Source: Zerene cesonia (taxonomy: Eukaryota; Arthropoda; Insecta; Lepidoptera; Pieridae). Taken from it: a stretch of 64,000 nt of DNA. Made by a program: the position numbers and the translations under genes. The stretch's first letter is position 1, and every line of letters begins with the position of its first letter. Below are positions 1-11,443 of the stretch, piece by piece. The stretch is taken from assembly GCF_012273895.1 (NCBI RefSeq), contig NC_052112.1, positions 5,766,001-5,830,000 of the forward strand. The letters run 5' to 3'. The notes under the pieces were generated by a model. It searched no databases and was not told the DNA's origin. It saw nothing but the letters and a program-made list of their open reading frames with translations.

Positions 1-1347
1 TCATCCGTAAACCCAGAAGAGTGATAAGTAGAACCTAAAATTAATTTTCTCAAAGCAAACATGAGTCGAGGTGTAAGGTGGCCAGGATTGGTGCGGCGAC
101 CGTTTAAAACAATAAACATTTAATCTCATCAATTGGTATTCATGTTGAAACAATGAAATGTTCTTCAAACAAGTCTTGGTCCACCAGTCGATATTTTTAG
201 TAATCTGAATATTCCCTTGAATTATTTATTTTCTTTGTTATGGTACGATGGTTTGGTAGGTAACATGTATAGTGTTTTTATTAGGGCAATAACTGAAATA
301 TCTAGAAATTCTAACAATATTATGAACGCTACATTAATTTTGCAATCGCAAGCTAACGCGTTGTGCGGTGTGCCAATGTTTTTCAATTACAAATAACGAT
401 CAGTTTTAGCGCAGTAGTCAAAGCGTTTATAGCTCCATATTAAAATCATAAATCATGTGATCGGCCTTAGATTAATATTTTTCTCAATTTACATTATCGA
501 CACATTTAATGCATAAAGCTTATGAATGAAATGTATTTAAATAGCACAAGCAAATTCTGCATAGTAAATTATAAAAAAAAGTTATAAAAATATGTTTAAC
601 ACCTTTTAGAATAAATCATGAAAGAAAGAAAGAAAGAAACATTTATTTGAATTGTTAATTTTTAAATTAATGTCGATAGTCCATTTCAGGTGGCAAATTT
701 TATTATTAACTTTCAAACAAAGCGAAAATTGTACAACTATTAAATGTTATTTGTGAATTATAAGCGAGCGATATATACGTATGTATCTACAGTAATAAAA
801 TAAAGCTGAAGAATTTTTTTCGATTGAAAACGCTTGTCACAGGAACTATTAGATAGATTCAACAATTATTCTTTCATCGTTGGATATTATGTACGTAATT
901 CCTGAGTGATAAAGGCTATGTTATATTTGCGATGTCGGAGAGGACCGCTGGTAATATATACTGTCTTTTAACTGTGGGTTCGCCCGCGTGGCAAATTTAA
1001 AAAAAAAGGTAAGAAGAGATAGCACCATCTATGGGAATTTATAAAACTTGGACTGATTCAAATACTCATCATATTGAATCTTCCTATGGGAATGAGAGGT
1101 TTGAATGGGTGGATCGTCACTATAAAAACTCGTAACCACACATAAGTTATATACAACAAACTTGCTTTCGTCGTTGTCATCTCCCTGCTGTGTTGTTGTG
1201 CCTATGCACAACGGAAAGAGATGACATCCGCGCTCTATAGCTTTGGTATACGCTAAGGTTAAAAATCACTGGTTCAGGTTGTTTAGACAAATCGTCTAGG
1301 GAAAAGAAAATGCAAATTTTATAATTTATTATTGTATGCAAACTGAC
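1..1347. other. AT-rich stretch without a supported gene
   Basis: I see no supported coding exon here. It holds a short (gaaa)n microsatellite near 620-640. The GC-richer first 120 bases are open for about 35 codons on the minus strand, but I find no splice acceptor and no recognisable protein, so they are not called. Confidence 0.5.
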
Positions 1348-1555
1348 CTGTACTTTGCCTTATGCGCAGCATCGAAAAGGTCCCCATCGAATGGTGTGGT
1401 TACAAGATAGGCTGGGGGTGTGGGTGGAGGCTGGGATAGAGGTAGCCCCTCGGGCCCGGGCACCGCTAAAACGGTACCAAGTCGTTCGCAAGCTGCACGC
1501 ACTCGCTCACACTCCAGACATAGCTCGCTCACGTACACCACCGCCGTAGATGAAC
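1348..1555 (-). CDS. Internal coding exon of an unrecognised gene
   Basis: A GC-rich open stretch on the minus strand is bounded by a clean acceptor (TCTGGCAG, exon begins at 1555) and a clean donor (TACAG/GTCAGT, exon ends at 1348). It encodes about 69 residues with a Cys/Glu-rich start (SELCLECERVRAACERLG), a proline-rich centre (LSQPPPTPPAY) and an end containing FDGDLFDAAHKAKYR. I do not recognise the protein. GC content and codon use resemble the GC-rich exons of MED14 and ECT2 in this window, which supports a real exon. The flanking exons were not found; the downstream part should lie to the left, possibly outside the window. Overlapping open frames on the plus strand are most likely shadows. 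Confidence 0.45.
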
Positions 1556-2089
1556 CTGCCAGACAAATGAACTTCCGTTATTTTATTGGCCAATATAACT
1601 ATCGAAAAATAATTAATGAATAAATTTAAGTTTTATTCAGTTATTTGAAATGTAAGGTAGATTTCTAAGAATAGCAAATTCGTCTCAGTGTATACCAACC
1701 ATCTAGTCATAGGTATCAAATAAGTTTGTACAGAAAAGAACTGCACAAACTTATTTGATAGATTTTTGGTACATAAGAACTATGAGATAAGCTCATTTGG
1801 TCTTTCGTATACAAACATTTTTATACAGGCAGGCATAAAAACGCTTTTGTACATTAATTTTTACAAGGATGTACCATATGTGAATACGTATGCGAACGAC
1901 GGTAGGACGATTTGATCACAGTATTCAAATCCCAAAGAAGGAAATTTGGTATATCGCATAAGGAAGTCGTTAGCTATAAACAAGATTCATCTTATCACGA
2001 CACAGGTCGAAAAGAACCAGACACTGACGTTCAGAAATTTTCTTTGATCCTGCAATAATACCTTTTGAATGCGTAATTTGTAAACAATT

Positions 2090-3081
2090 ATGCAGATATT
2101 GAGAAATTTTTCGGTGTCCTTCTTACGAGAAGATCTATTTACTAGTAAATATACTTACAATCTACATATGAATTATGATTGTAAATTTTTTCATGATATA
2201 TCGTTCGTTAGTGATGACCTTTTGAGACGTCATAACGTTAATGGTTCAGGGTCGATGAGTCATCTCTGCGACACACAGGGAACACCCGGCCCTTTTGGCA
2301 CACAACACTCAATGAAAATGGAACCATCAAATATCACGAAAATTTCAAAGGAGGGTTACAGGTATTTGTAACTAAGGTAAAAAATTATTTATGCACAAAT
2401 TATTCAGGGTGTTTATTTCTCTACACTTTTATTAACACATAGTAATTGATATCTCCACACATACTAATTTCTTAGTACTTCAAGTATTCATTTTTATAAG
2501 TTATACGAGCTTTTGCTCGCGGATTCGCAAGCGTTAATTCAGAGTAGTTTAATAGATGTTATTATACACATAAACTATCCTCTTGAATCACTCTATCTAT
2601 TAAAAATATCCGAACAAAATCCGTTGCATAGTTTTAAAGATTTAAGCATACATAGGGACAAAGAAAGCAACTTTGTTTTATACAATTGGGCACAGGTAAC
2701 CACGTCTGAATTTTGTTGTAAATAAGAGCAGGGTTGGAGACACAAGATGGCAAGCCTAATATTTATGTAATTCACAATATGAAGGCATGTACTTGCCACA
2801 AAAGACGATATCTTTAAAAGTTTATTATTGGCAAAAGTTGAAAAGATGTAAAATTTTGATAGTATTTTGAAACAATTAAAAAGTTTCTTTAAAATTTATA
2901 ATACTCAAGTTATAAAAGCTTTTACACAAAATTGTAACAAATTGAATCATCTAAATGTTAACATCATATTTTTATTATAGGGAATCTAAAGTCATTCAAA
3001 GTTCAGAATAATGACCCAAAAACAGGAATAGATTGTGGGTTTAGTTACCACTCAATTGCTTGTCCTGATCATAAAAAATAA
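2090..3081 (+). CDS. Three-exon orphan model, 204 residues, function unknown
   Basis: Candidate exons are 2090-2361, 2476-2717 and 2981-3081. Reading phases agree across both introns (exon 1 ends after two bases of a codon, exon 2 after one) and the model ends at TAA 3079-3081. Boundaries look usable: TACAG/GTATTT, CTTAG/TACTTC, TGTT/GTAAAT and TTATAG/GGAATC. Exon 2 is the most protein-like part, with a hydrophobic helical stretch ([20 protein letters not shown]). A stronger donor inside exon 2 at 2695/2696 (CACAG/GTAACC) would put the third exon out of frame, so the 3' structure is uncertain. I recognise no family or domain. It could be a lineage-specific gene, a piece of a larger gene, or chance open frames in AT-rich DNA. 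Confidence 0.3.
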
Positions 3082-3720
3082 TGATCAGCTTTTTCTTACT
3101 TTCTCATTTTTGCAACCACAGTTTGAGACAATATAAACAATGGACAATGGAATTTTAAAAAACACTTTTTCACAATAATTATTTAAACCTATACATTTAT
3201 CTCCCATGGCATTATTATGATATTGAAGATATATTTATTACTTCTTTTTCAAGATATTTTGTACATTATAATTCAATTTAAAAGTACAATTGTAATACCA
3301 CCCTTACTCTTTGTTTATAATTATAGCTGGTTTCACATAATAATCACACACAAAATTATTAATAAAAGCAATCTATAAACTACATTTTAGGACACAATGA
3401 AAAACAAAGCTTAGCATTTTATCAAAACATATTATTTTCCTTTAAAAATTATAAAATCATTTTTTTTGTAACCAATCTAGAAATTAGTTTTTTTTTTCAT
3501 TTTTAAGCACCATCATTTATTTAAAAGGAGGAATAAATAAGAACAGAATCTTTAAATATAATATGTCCCTCTTTACCAAGAATCAATGGCACGCACAAAT
3601 TTTCAGTTTTAAAAATATTTATATTATTTCCGCTAAATATATTTAAAACAAACCAAAACAAATATATGTAAGTTATATCACAAGAATCACACCTCAATTT
3701 ATACATGCAAGTGCACTCAC
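3082..3720. other. AT-rich, nothing recognised
   Basis: Very AT-rich sequence lying between the two uncertain gene models. I see no exon, RNA gene or repeat family that I can support. Confidence 0.5.
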
Positions 3721-4980
3721 ATCCTCCACCGAGGTATGACCGAAGTGTTTCAACCAACGCTAGCATGGTTGGCATGACAATTGTGAACCACACATTACTC
3801 CATCTGCAAATGCTGTGCCTATTGACATTAATAAGCAAAAAATATAAAGAAAAACGAACTAAAATATAATTTGCTTATTTATAGATTGGAAAAAATAAAA
3901 AAAGTTAATATCTACATTATGTTTTTGATTTAAATTTGTGGAATATGATGACTTCTGAATCCAGGTTTTGTGGGAAATCAAGTTTTAAAATTATGAAACA
4001 CAAAATTATGAAATTTTTAGATTTTTACATTATTAATTTTAAATTGTTTTTGAAATACGCATAATATTTCTGTAAATATTTTTGAAAATAAATGCAGATT
4101 TATATGTTTTGTTGAATTTAATGGCAATGGTGTTCCAAGGTTCAAATGTTTATCAATTGACACCATTTGTGCAAGTTCAAGAGTTAATATTATCAGATCA
4201 CTTAATAACTTACATATCAATGTTATTTTCACAATCCTACACAACATTTCTAATGTTTATATTATGTTAACTTACATAAGTGTAAAATGCACAACATTTA
4301 CAAATGTAATGACTACATTATATTTAAACCTTGTCTGGAAGGTCAAATTACAACATACATGAGACATTTTATTGGCTATTAGTAGAAGTTAAAGTAAAGT
4401 CCAAATAACGTTTGTTTAGTAAAGTCGAAATAATGTTTGTTTTTTAGCAAAACAACTACAAATGAGTTTATAAAATTTATTTTGTTGCTTTAATCTATTA
4501 AAATTTTGAAGAATATATTGTATTTTATTATAATTGAATATCTAATCTTTAATCACTTCAGAATTTTAAAATATTTATTTCATTGTAATTTGCATATAAT
4601 TTTTATATACTATTTAACTACGTTAATTAAAGGGCTATAGATTTTACGGTATAAGTTTTAAAGAATTTTTGAACGTACTTTTATAAAATAATTCATAAAT
4701 TAACAGTTAACCGATAACACATACTGTTTTAATTACAATTTTTTCCCATCATATGTGACAATCAAAATTAACGCCAAACTCAAAAATACGTTATAATTTT
4801 TTCAGTAATCAAGCAGAACAACATCACTTTTCCTATATACCTACTAATTATAACACAGGGTAAACTCTGATGAAAAACATGAAGTTGTGTATTAGAAAAT
4901 TACCTACCATCATTTTCTTGAGTTTTGTCAGTTACAGTAGTGCTTCCTGTTTGTGACATGCCCCTAGACAATTCGTCCAT
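3721..4980 (-). CDS. Small membrane-protein model (partial, 3' end not found)
   Basis: Exon 1 is 4904-4980 and starts at ATG 4980; exon 2 is 3721-3803. The donor ENDG-AG/GTAATT joins in phase to the acceptor TTTGCAG/A, giving a continuous frame of at least 52 residues. The first 25 residues are polar (MDELSRGMSQTGSTTVTDKT...). Then follows RWSNVWFTIVMPTMLALVET, one hydrophobic segment, and LRSYLGGG, so a short protein with one membrane segment is likely. Exon 2 ends at a good donor (GGAT/GTGAGT), so at least one further exon must exist to the left; I could not place it. I do not recognise the family. A 5' non-coding exon junction probably lies just upstream of the ATG. Confidence 0.4.
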
Positions 4981-5907
4981 CTTGCGTAGCACTAATTCAA
5001 TAAAAATAAGTCATGAAACACAAAATGTAAGAGATTACACATAATTCTTTACACATAACTAAACACAACACTTAGCGAAAATTTTAATGTTTTTCGCTTA
5101 TAAACAATGCAATCCACTCTAAATACATTTCTAAACTTCAAAATGACCGTAGGTAAACGAAGTGAGCGCTCTTCACAGCGATGACAGATTTAAAATGAGG
5201 GCTGCCAACATTAAAACATCAATGTAAAAAATAAGTTGTGAATTGTACTCTGTGCTCTGCAGGTATATAAGTAACATTTATAAAACTTACCTACTATATT
5301 GTAAAACTATTTTTTATATACTGTTAATATGTAACTGTATACTAACTATTATTTATATACTGAATATGTGTAAACTAAACTTATGTACTTAAATGTTGTG
5401 AGAAAATAAACTCTTTTTTATTTTTATTTTATTTTATTTTATTTTTGTTTGCAAATTATGAAAATGGCATTGACCGATTTTTTATTTCTTTTATTCGATT
5501 GCTGAGGCGGGATCACGGTAACTGGCATAAAATATTTACCCATCGTCATAACTACTTAAGTTAAAGACACTCTTCTCTGCATATTTTCTATAGTTTATAG
5601 TTCTTATATTATAGTTCTTAATCTGTGACGCTTCATTAGGGCCGCGGTTAACTTATTCTGTGACTTTTTTCATAAAGTAAATAAAAAAATACCCATAGAT
5701 TAGACGCCGTTGGCGCCAAATAACATACAGCTTAGCTGAATCAGCTACATAGATTACTGAGAACTCTCCGCCCATGGCTTCGGCCGCGTGGATTTCGGTT
5801 ATATCGCGCGACGTGGTAAGGAGTTCCAAGGACTTAAACTATTTATCAACTAGACTACTAAACTATTTGTCAAAATTGGTTCAGTTCAAGTGTGAAATAA
5901 TCTTACA
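4981..5907. other. Intergenic, repeat-containing
   Basis: No gene seen. It contains a (TTTTA)n tract at about 5418-5446. Around 5640-5830 there is a degraded transposon-like stretch with the 'cgcgtggatttcggt' motif that I associate with common lepidopteran repeats. Confidence 0.45.
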
Positions 5908-6103
5908 TAAATATTATAAATGCGAAAGTTTATAAAGATGTGTGTGTGTTTGTTGCTCTTTCACGCAAAAACCACTGAACTGATTGCAATGAAATTGCGT
6001 ACGTAGACAGCTGGACAACTGGAATAACATATAAGCAACTTTTTATCCCGATATTCCTACAGGATACGGACTTACGCGGGTGAAACCGCGGGGAGCAGCT
6101 AGT
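5908..6103 (+). mobile_element. Lep1/Helitron-like non-autonomous element
   Basis: It runs from 'atattataaatgcgaaag' to 'accgcggggagcagctag'. The internal landmarks 'ctttcacgcaaaaac', 'acgtagacagctgg' and 'cgatattcctac' recur in at least four other copies in this window (34266-34462, 37535-37730, 37735-37931, 54134-54302). No coding capacity. The family name is from memory of lepidopteran repeats and not from a search. Confidence 0.7.
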
Positions 6104-6738
6104 AATCTATAATTTCATGCTGAGCACGAATGTTCATTTGTTTATCGTGAAATATCTAAAAATAGATAAAAATTATAGAATATCTCCATCTTGCACAAAG
6201 GTTTTCTATCACTTATTTTATGCTTTGCGCCCATAGTACAGTTGGTCATGGTTGTGTGTAAAGTGTGACCTGTGTACACATTTTTATTAAAGTATTTAAT
6301 GAATTACAAGCCTTTATTTCATCAGAGCTCATTTTATTGATATAAGGTTGAGTTGTATATTAATATGGCTTCACTATTGACATGATATTACTATACTATG
6401 GTAGGTGTGATAATACTGTGCTAGCTGTAGGACTTTTTTGATGGCGCGTTCTCTTAATGGGAAATTGCGTTATAGCAACACAGGTGTGTTTACATTTGTC
6501 AGTAGGTAGGTATAGGTACTATTTTATGTTTATATGTATATCTAAATCTATTTAAATTTTCAATTGTTGAGTTTTATTAGATAGTGGTAGGGAGATTTGT
6601 CGGATTCGTAGTGATAAGATAAAAACACTATGAACATTAGCATACCGATAAAATAATACAATGGGATAAGACAATAAATTTATATTTAGCAGTTAATTAT
6701 TTCAATTCGTTTCTCGACGAGATAATAGAGTTTTAAGA
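6104..6738. other. Upstream region of the DUF89 phosphatase gene
   Basis: AT-rich sequence with no recognisable exon or repeat. It should contain the promoter and 5' UTR of the gene starting at 6739; no specific promoter element is clear. Confidence 0.4.
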
Positions 6739-8130
6739 ATGGAACATTTTGGCTTATCGCACATATTGAGTGAGCCAGATAAATATAGTCCAGATACTTT
6801 GGACTTGTTAGCGGATGAAGAAGCGAGAGAATACTGGTTAAATACATGCGAAAAACTTGTAGATAAATATGTTAATTTTGCATTAACTAATAAAGATGAC
6901 CCAACAATAGAAATTCGAGCCCTAAAGTTCAAAACTTGTTACGTGGAAGCATTAAAAGAACTACGAGTAAATCCTCTGTAAGTAGATTATGTTGTGCTTA
7001 TTAAATTACAAGGAAAAGTGTCAATATTTATCCTATGATATAACTGAAAATTTTATTTATATTTTAGTGCTCATGGGCAGTTAACGATACGCTTACTGCT
7101 TGATATTAACGAAACCTGCCTTCGAGCACAAGGTTTTTTTGACTTATGGAAACAACAAAAAAAAATTGAAAATGAAGCAGCACTGGCAAACCTTGCTTCT
7201 AGACTGGCTGAAATAGATGCTTTTGTTGATGAAAGACAAAAATGGATTGCTCTGTGCAGTGGTGTCTTAGCAGGTATTAAAGAGAATACAAAATATATTT
7301 CTTCAATTGTCATACCTTTTAATAATATTGTAATATTGTGTACCATAGGTAATATGTTTGATTGGGGGGCACAAGCTGCTACATCTATTCTTAATTGTGG
7401 ACTGTATGAGGCATTACAAAAAATTCAAAAAAGACCTTGGCTTTATGATGGCTTTGACAAATGGATTCAAAAGTTGGAGGTAAGAAATGTCATAAAATTA
7501 ATAATTATAAGAATTATATTGTACAACATTTTTAAAAAATAACCTTTGCATTAACAGAAGACGGTCCATCATTGTGCTGCAGTTTTTGTAGACAACAGTG
7601 GTGTTGATGTTGTGTTAGGCATATTACCTTTTGTAAGAGGTTTACTGCTCAGAGGAACATCCATTATACTGTGTGCAAATGAATGGCCTGCACTAAATGA
7701 TATCACAAATGCAGAGCTTGAAAGTGTACTCCAAAGTGCATCCCATATATGTCCTGTTATTGCAGGTGCTATTGCAACAGGCAATTTAGTTGTGAGATCA
7801 AGTGGTCAAAGGGGTCCATGTCTTGATCTTAGAACTATCAGTGTAGGTATGATGATTTGTCATGCTTTCTATTCATTTATTTATGAAATTACGTATGTAT
7901 CCATAATGGATAAATTGTTTACAGATCTTGCAACTGAGATGAAAATCAGAGGAGTAGACTTGATTATACTTGAAGGTATGGGCAGAGCTCTACACACAAA
8001 TCTCAATGCACGTTTTGCTGTGGATTCCTTAAAATTGGCTGTAGTTAAAAATGCCTGGTTGGCACAACGATTAGGTGGCCCATTATTCTCTGTTATATTT
8101 ATATATGAAGACAAGCCTTCACAAACATAA
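6739..8130 (+). CDS. 4'-phosphopantetheine phosphatase, DUF89 family (PANK4 C-terminal-like)
   Basis: Exons 6739-6977, 7068-7273, 7349-7479, 7558-7846 and 7925-8130 join in phase to 356 residues. The protein matches the C-terminal DUF89 domain of animal PANK4 and lacks any pantothenate-kinase half, as in the stand-alone insect enzymes. Landmarks in order: LLLDINETCLRAQGFFDLW, FDWGAQAA, VFVDNSGVDVVLGILPFVRG (metal-binding Asp-Asn region), NEWPALNDIT, DLIILEGMGRA and NAWLAQRLGGPLFSVIFIYE. Family knowledge: it removes phosphate from 4'-phosphopantetheine and its damaged forms, limiting bad CoA precursors in the cytosol. The start follows the only good upstream ATG and gives the expected N-terminus. 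All exons are AT-rich. The fourth donor was chosen as GTGTAG/GTATGA because it alone keeps the frame. Confidence 0.93.
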
Positions 8131-8419
8131 CTATATTGATTTAACTTACTATTGTGACTCTTACAGTATTTTATCAGTCTGTCAATATTTAACTACCAGC
8201 ATATTATTGTCTCTTGATACAGGAAATTTTATACTTGTGAATGTTAATAATAACTGCGTTAATGTCATCTGACATTTTTTGAATATATTGAGTGTTACCC
8301 TCAAATAATATTTTAATTTTTTATCAGATACCCATTTATTTAAAAAACAAACCAAATCTTGAACAATTGTTTGTGAATGTGTAAGGAATTAAAATACATA
8401 TACTCTAATGTGATTTAGC

Positions 8420-8425
8420 TTTATT
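8420..8425 (-). promoter_or_regulatory. Candidate poly(A) signal of MFF
   Basis: AATAAA on the minus strand, about 340 bases after the MFF stop codon. Confidence 0.4.
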
Positions 8426-8548
8426 AATGGTTATAAAGTATAATGACCTAAGGAAATGAACAATGCCTATGAAAAGAAACTTAACAGTTCATTTTTTACA
8501 TTAAATATAACTAAAATACCAACAATGTAACCACATTTACTATAATAT

Positions 8549-8554
8549 AATAAA
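8549..8554 (+). promoter_or_regulatory. Candidate poly(A) signal of the DUF89 phosphatase gene
   Basis: AATAAA lies about 420 bases after the stop codon. It is the best downstream match I see before the MFF coding region. Confidence 0.4.
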
Positions 8555-8765
8555 CTGCAGCAGCATACAATCACAGAAGTATAAAAATGCACCTATTTAC
8601 TAAAGGAATCAAATTGCATAAGATGAGTAACACTTCCTTGTTTATAAATTTAACTACAGTGGATCAGGGCTGTATAAGATTTGCCATTCAGTGATTGCAT
8701 GACAAATTTTATGAAGTCAACAGTACTATAAAACTTCATCTTAATTTTATGCTCAAGATTATAGA

Positions 8766-10475
8766 TTAAGATCTATTGAGCCAGGCGATCACTTTAAATA
8801 ACAAATAAGCAATGCTTATTGCATAAGCAATTTTCTCCTTTTGTTGCCTTTGAAGTGTTTCTGCTTCTATTGTCATTACTCGTCGGTTTAATTTGGCTAT
8901 TTGCCGGCGAAGATGAACCAATTCTTCAGACGCTGATAGCCCCTCTCCATTTCCTATTGGCGGGGTTGGATCTCTAGAAATGAAATAATTATTGGCTATT
9001 AAAATATACACTGTTTTTTTTATTAGCATGAATCCATATCTTGACAATCCAAAAATTACCTTTAATTGACTTTAACTTGTAAAAGTATGATCTGACAAGA
9101 ATATTATAACAGTTTCAAATAGCAATAAATTTGAACTGAATGTAGGTTAGAAATACTTAGAGAATACAAAAGGGTGGAATTTAAAACCGCATCATTTTGC
9201 CAATCTGTAGCAATTACCTAGCCTCTCAGCTACCCTTAATTGTAGGTATGTATTTCATGCTTTTTATGTTGATGAGAGGCCATAGTAGTCGCTGGCTAAA
9301 GCTAGTCACTTAGTCAGCATTCTAGGCAAGGATGGCAAAAACATTAAATTGTTCTGAGTTTCAAAAATCCATACCTTAGAACCAAACGGGACTCTGTCAT
9401 GGTAGACTCATTAAGATTGTCAGGATTTGCTAACATTGGGCGAACTACTTCTCCCTGTGAACGAGTGGATCTTATGTGCTGTGGGGGTGAATTAGCAGTT
9501 CCAGGAGGAAAGTCATCTGCAGAAGGGAAGTAGTGCTGGTCAAGTGTAATTACTCTTGGTGGTGTGCTAACACGAATCATTCCAGGATCAGTGGGTAGCA
9601 CAGCATTATCTAATTGAATTTCCCTTGGAGGAGCCTTTGTGCCTAAAAAATTTTTTCGAATTATATTTCATAAATTTTACAAATTCCGATGGGTTATTTT
9701 GTACAATTAATCACAGATAAATTTTTCCTTTTATCCCATTATTCCATACATTGCTTTTTCCTCAAATAATATTGGTTGTACAGGAAAAGCAATTTGATGA
9801 TTTATATTTATTTTAAGTTCGATGATTTATATTTATTTTTAAGAGATCATGGGGATAACCAATGGTGTAAGAATTGTTGAAATTGGTGCAGAAGTTCCTG
9901 ACCTAAGCACATTCAAACAAACAAACAAGCTCTGTATTACAGATAACTAATAAATTTGTAACTATACAATATATTATATTTTATTAATACGCCTGCATAG
10001 GTTTTCAACTTATACAAAAATATAATTTCAATTTAAACCAATATTGTTCACCTGAACATGATTATATATACTACTTATGAAAAGTACTCTTCAAATTTAC
10101 CAATATGCTGATCCTGGCCAACAACAAGAATTCTTTCTGGCACTTTCATGTCAAATTTCTCATTTGCATAGTCCCATCCTGATATTATTCCATTTGGTGT
10201 ATTTTCCTCATCCATAACATCTCCTGTAGCCTAGATGAAAAAATAAAGGATTTCACTATACAATAGCTAGTTATGATCATCCCTTTTAATTTTATGATCT
10301 TTTACATACAATGGTAATATATTATCAGTCAAGAGGTTATTAACTTAAAATGTAATACAAAGAACTGTTTGTTTATTTGTTCAATTACCTTTATTCTTTG
10401 TGGTACCGTCATGTTGTGACTTATAAGCCGAGCGTAAGCTTCATCTGAAGTATACTGCATTGTTTTATCTTTCAT
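8766..10475 (-). CDS. Tango11: Mitochondrial fission factor (MFF / Tango11)
   Basis: Exons, 5' to 3': 10389-10475, 10101-10230, 9375-9642 and 8766-8973, joining in phase to 230 residues. The N-terminus has the paired family motifs (MTVPQRIK and MKVPERILVVG), then TPPRVITLD. The C-terminus has the coiled coil LVHLRRQIAKLNRRVMTIEA and a tail anchor (IAYAISIAYLLFKVIAWL) followed by NRS and the stop. Family knowledge: a tail-anchored receptor on the outer mitochondrial and peroxisomal membranes that recruits the GTPase Drp1 for fission. The ATG at 10475 was chosen because it opens the conserved N-terminus; the TAG just upstream may be a splice acceptor, so a 5' non-coding exon is likely. It is convergent with the DUF89 gene and divergent from UGGT. 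Length is near that of insect orthologues. Confidence 0.93.
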
Positions 10476-11443
10476 AAAACCTATGGCATAAAACCTAAAG
10501 ATTAAGAGCCTTCTTAAATAAATTATTAAATATTAGAACTAAAATATCTGAATTGAAGAATGGAATGAAGGTAGGTATGCAAGTCACCTAAAGAATTGAG
10601 TTTATCTCGTTTTATGACTAAATATTTAAATGATAAGAAATTAATTGTCACTCACAAATTTAAAACAATATGTCTGTACAATTCATTTATACCTCACTCG
10701 TTTTATTAATGAAGTCTAAAATCCTTTATGATTTTATATTATGATTCCGTAGTCCGTACATAGGTCGGAAGCCAGGATTCAGAAACCTGTCAAACCGACA
10801 TTTTTTCAGTAATGTCAATATAACGTTTCAATGCACGCGTAACTTTTATTTTTTATTTTTATTTATTTATTTTATTAATTTATTTTTATTTATTTATATT
10901 ATAATATTGGTTTACCTCCAGGAAGCCTGTAATCGTAGTTTAAAGTTCAGCGACGCCTCTACACCCTTAGCTGCTAATAATACGGTGCCCCCTTGTCGTT
11001 AACACAATTGTTTATTGTCATCAGTTTATCAGTTATCAGTCCTATTTCTTATATTACGTCCATGCCCATTATTATCAGAATCATAGGTATAAGCTTGGTA
11101 TGAGAGTCTTAAATGTTGTTGCCATGTTGTTTATACCACAAAGTATGTCATATATTTTGCTTGACGTTTTGAACAAAAGTCAAAACCACAGTGTGCTGTG
11201 TGAGTAATGTCAAAACTTATCGAAAAGTCAAAATCAAAATTGTGCCGTGTTACTCAGTCATTGGCGGTATTAAACTTAGCCATTTATGTGTATTGTGTTT
11301 AAGCAATGCTTTACTATAACTACTAGATAAATAAACTTAGAAATTTACTTACTTATTATAAAAAAATATGCATATGTTTCGTGTAACGTAATAATATTTT
11401 TCATATCAGGCCAGTTGCGTATAGCGCATAAAACGTAAAAACA
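10476..11443. other. Divergent MFF-UGGT upstream region
   Basis: About 970 bases between the two starts, expected to hold both promoters. It contains a low-complexity (TTTA/TTTTA)n tract at about 10843-10907. I see no other feature. Confidence 0.45.

Larger units (their letters stand above)
8131..8765. other. Convergent 3' intergenic region
   Basis: It lies between the stop codons of the DUF89 phosphatase (+) and MFF (-). It contains AATAAA on + at 8549-8554 and AATAAA on - at 8420-8425 (seen as TTTATT). These are placed so that the two mature transcripts could overlap by roughly 100 bases or more. Confidence 0.5.

Noticed and set aside
1029..1211. 60-codon minus-strand frame
   Set aside because: No splice context, no recognisable sequence, and low-complexity codon use typical of chance frames.
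7569..8114. Minus-strand frames of 71-77 codons
   Set aside because: Antisense shadows of the conserved DUF89 phosphatase exons.
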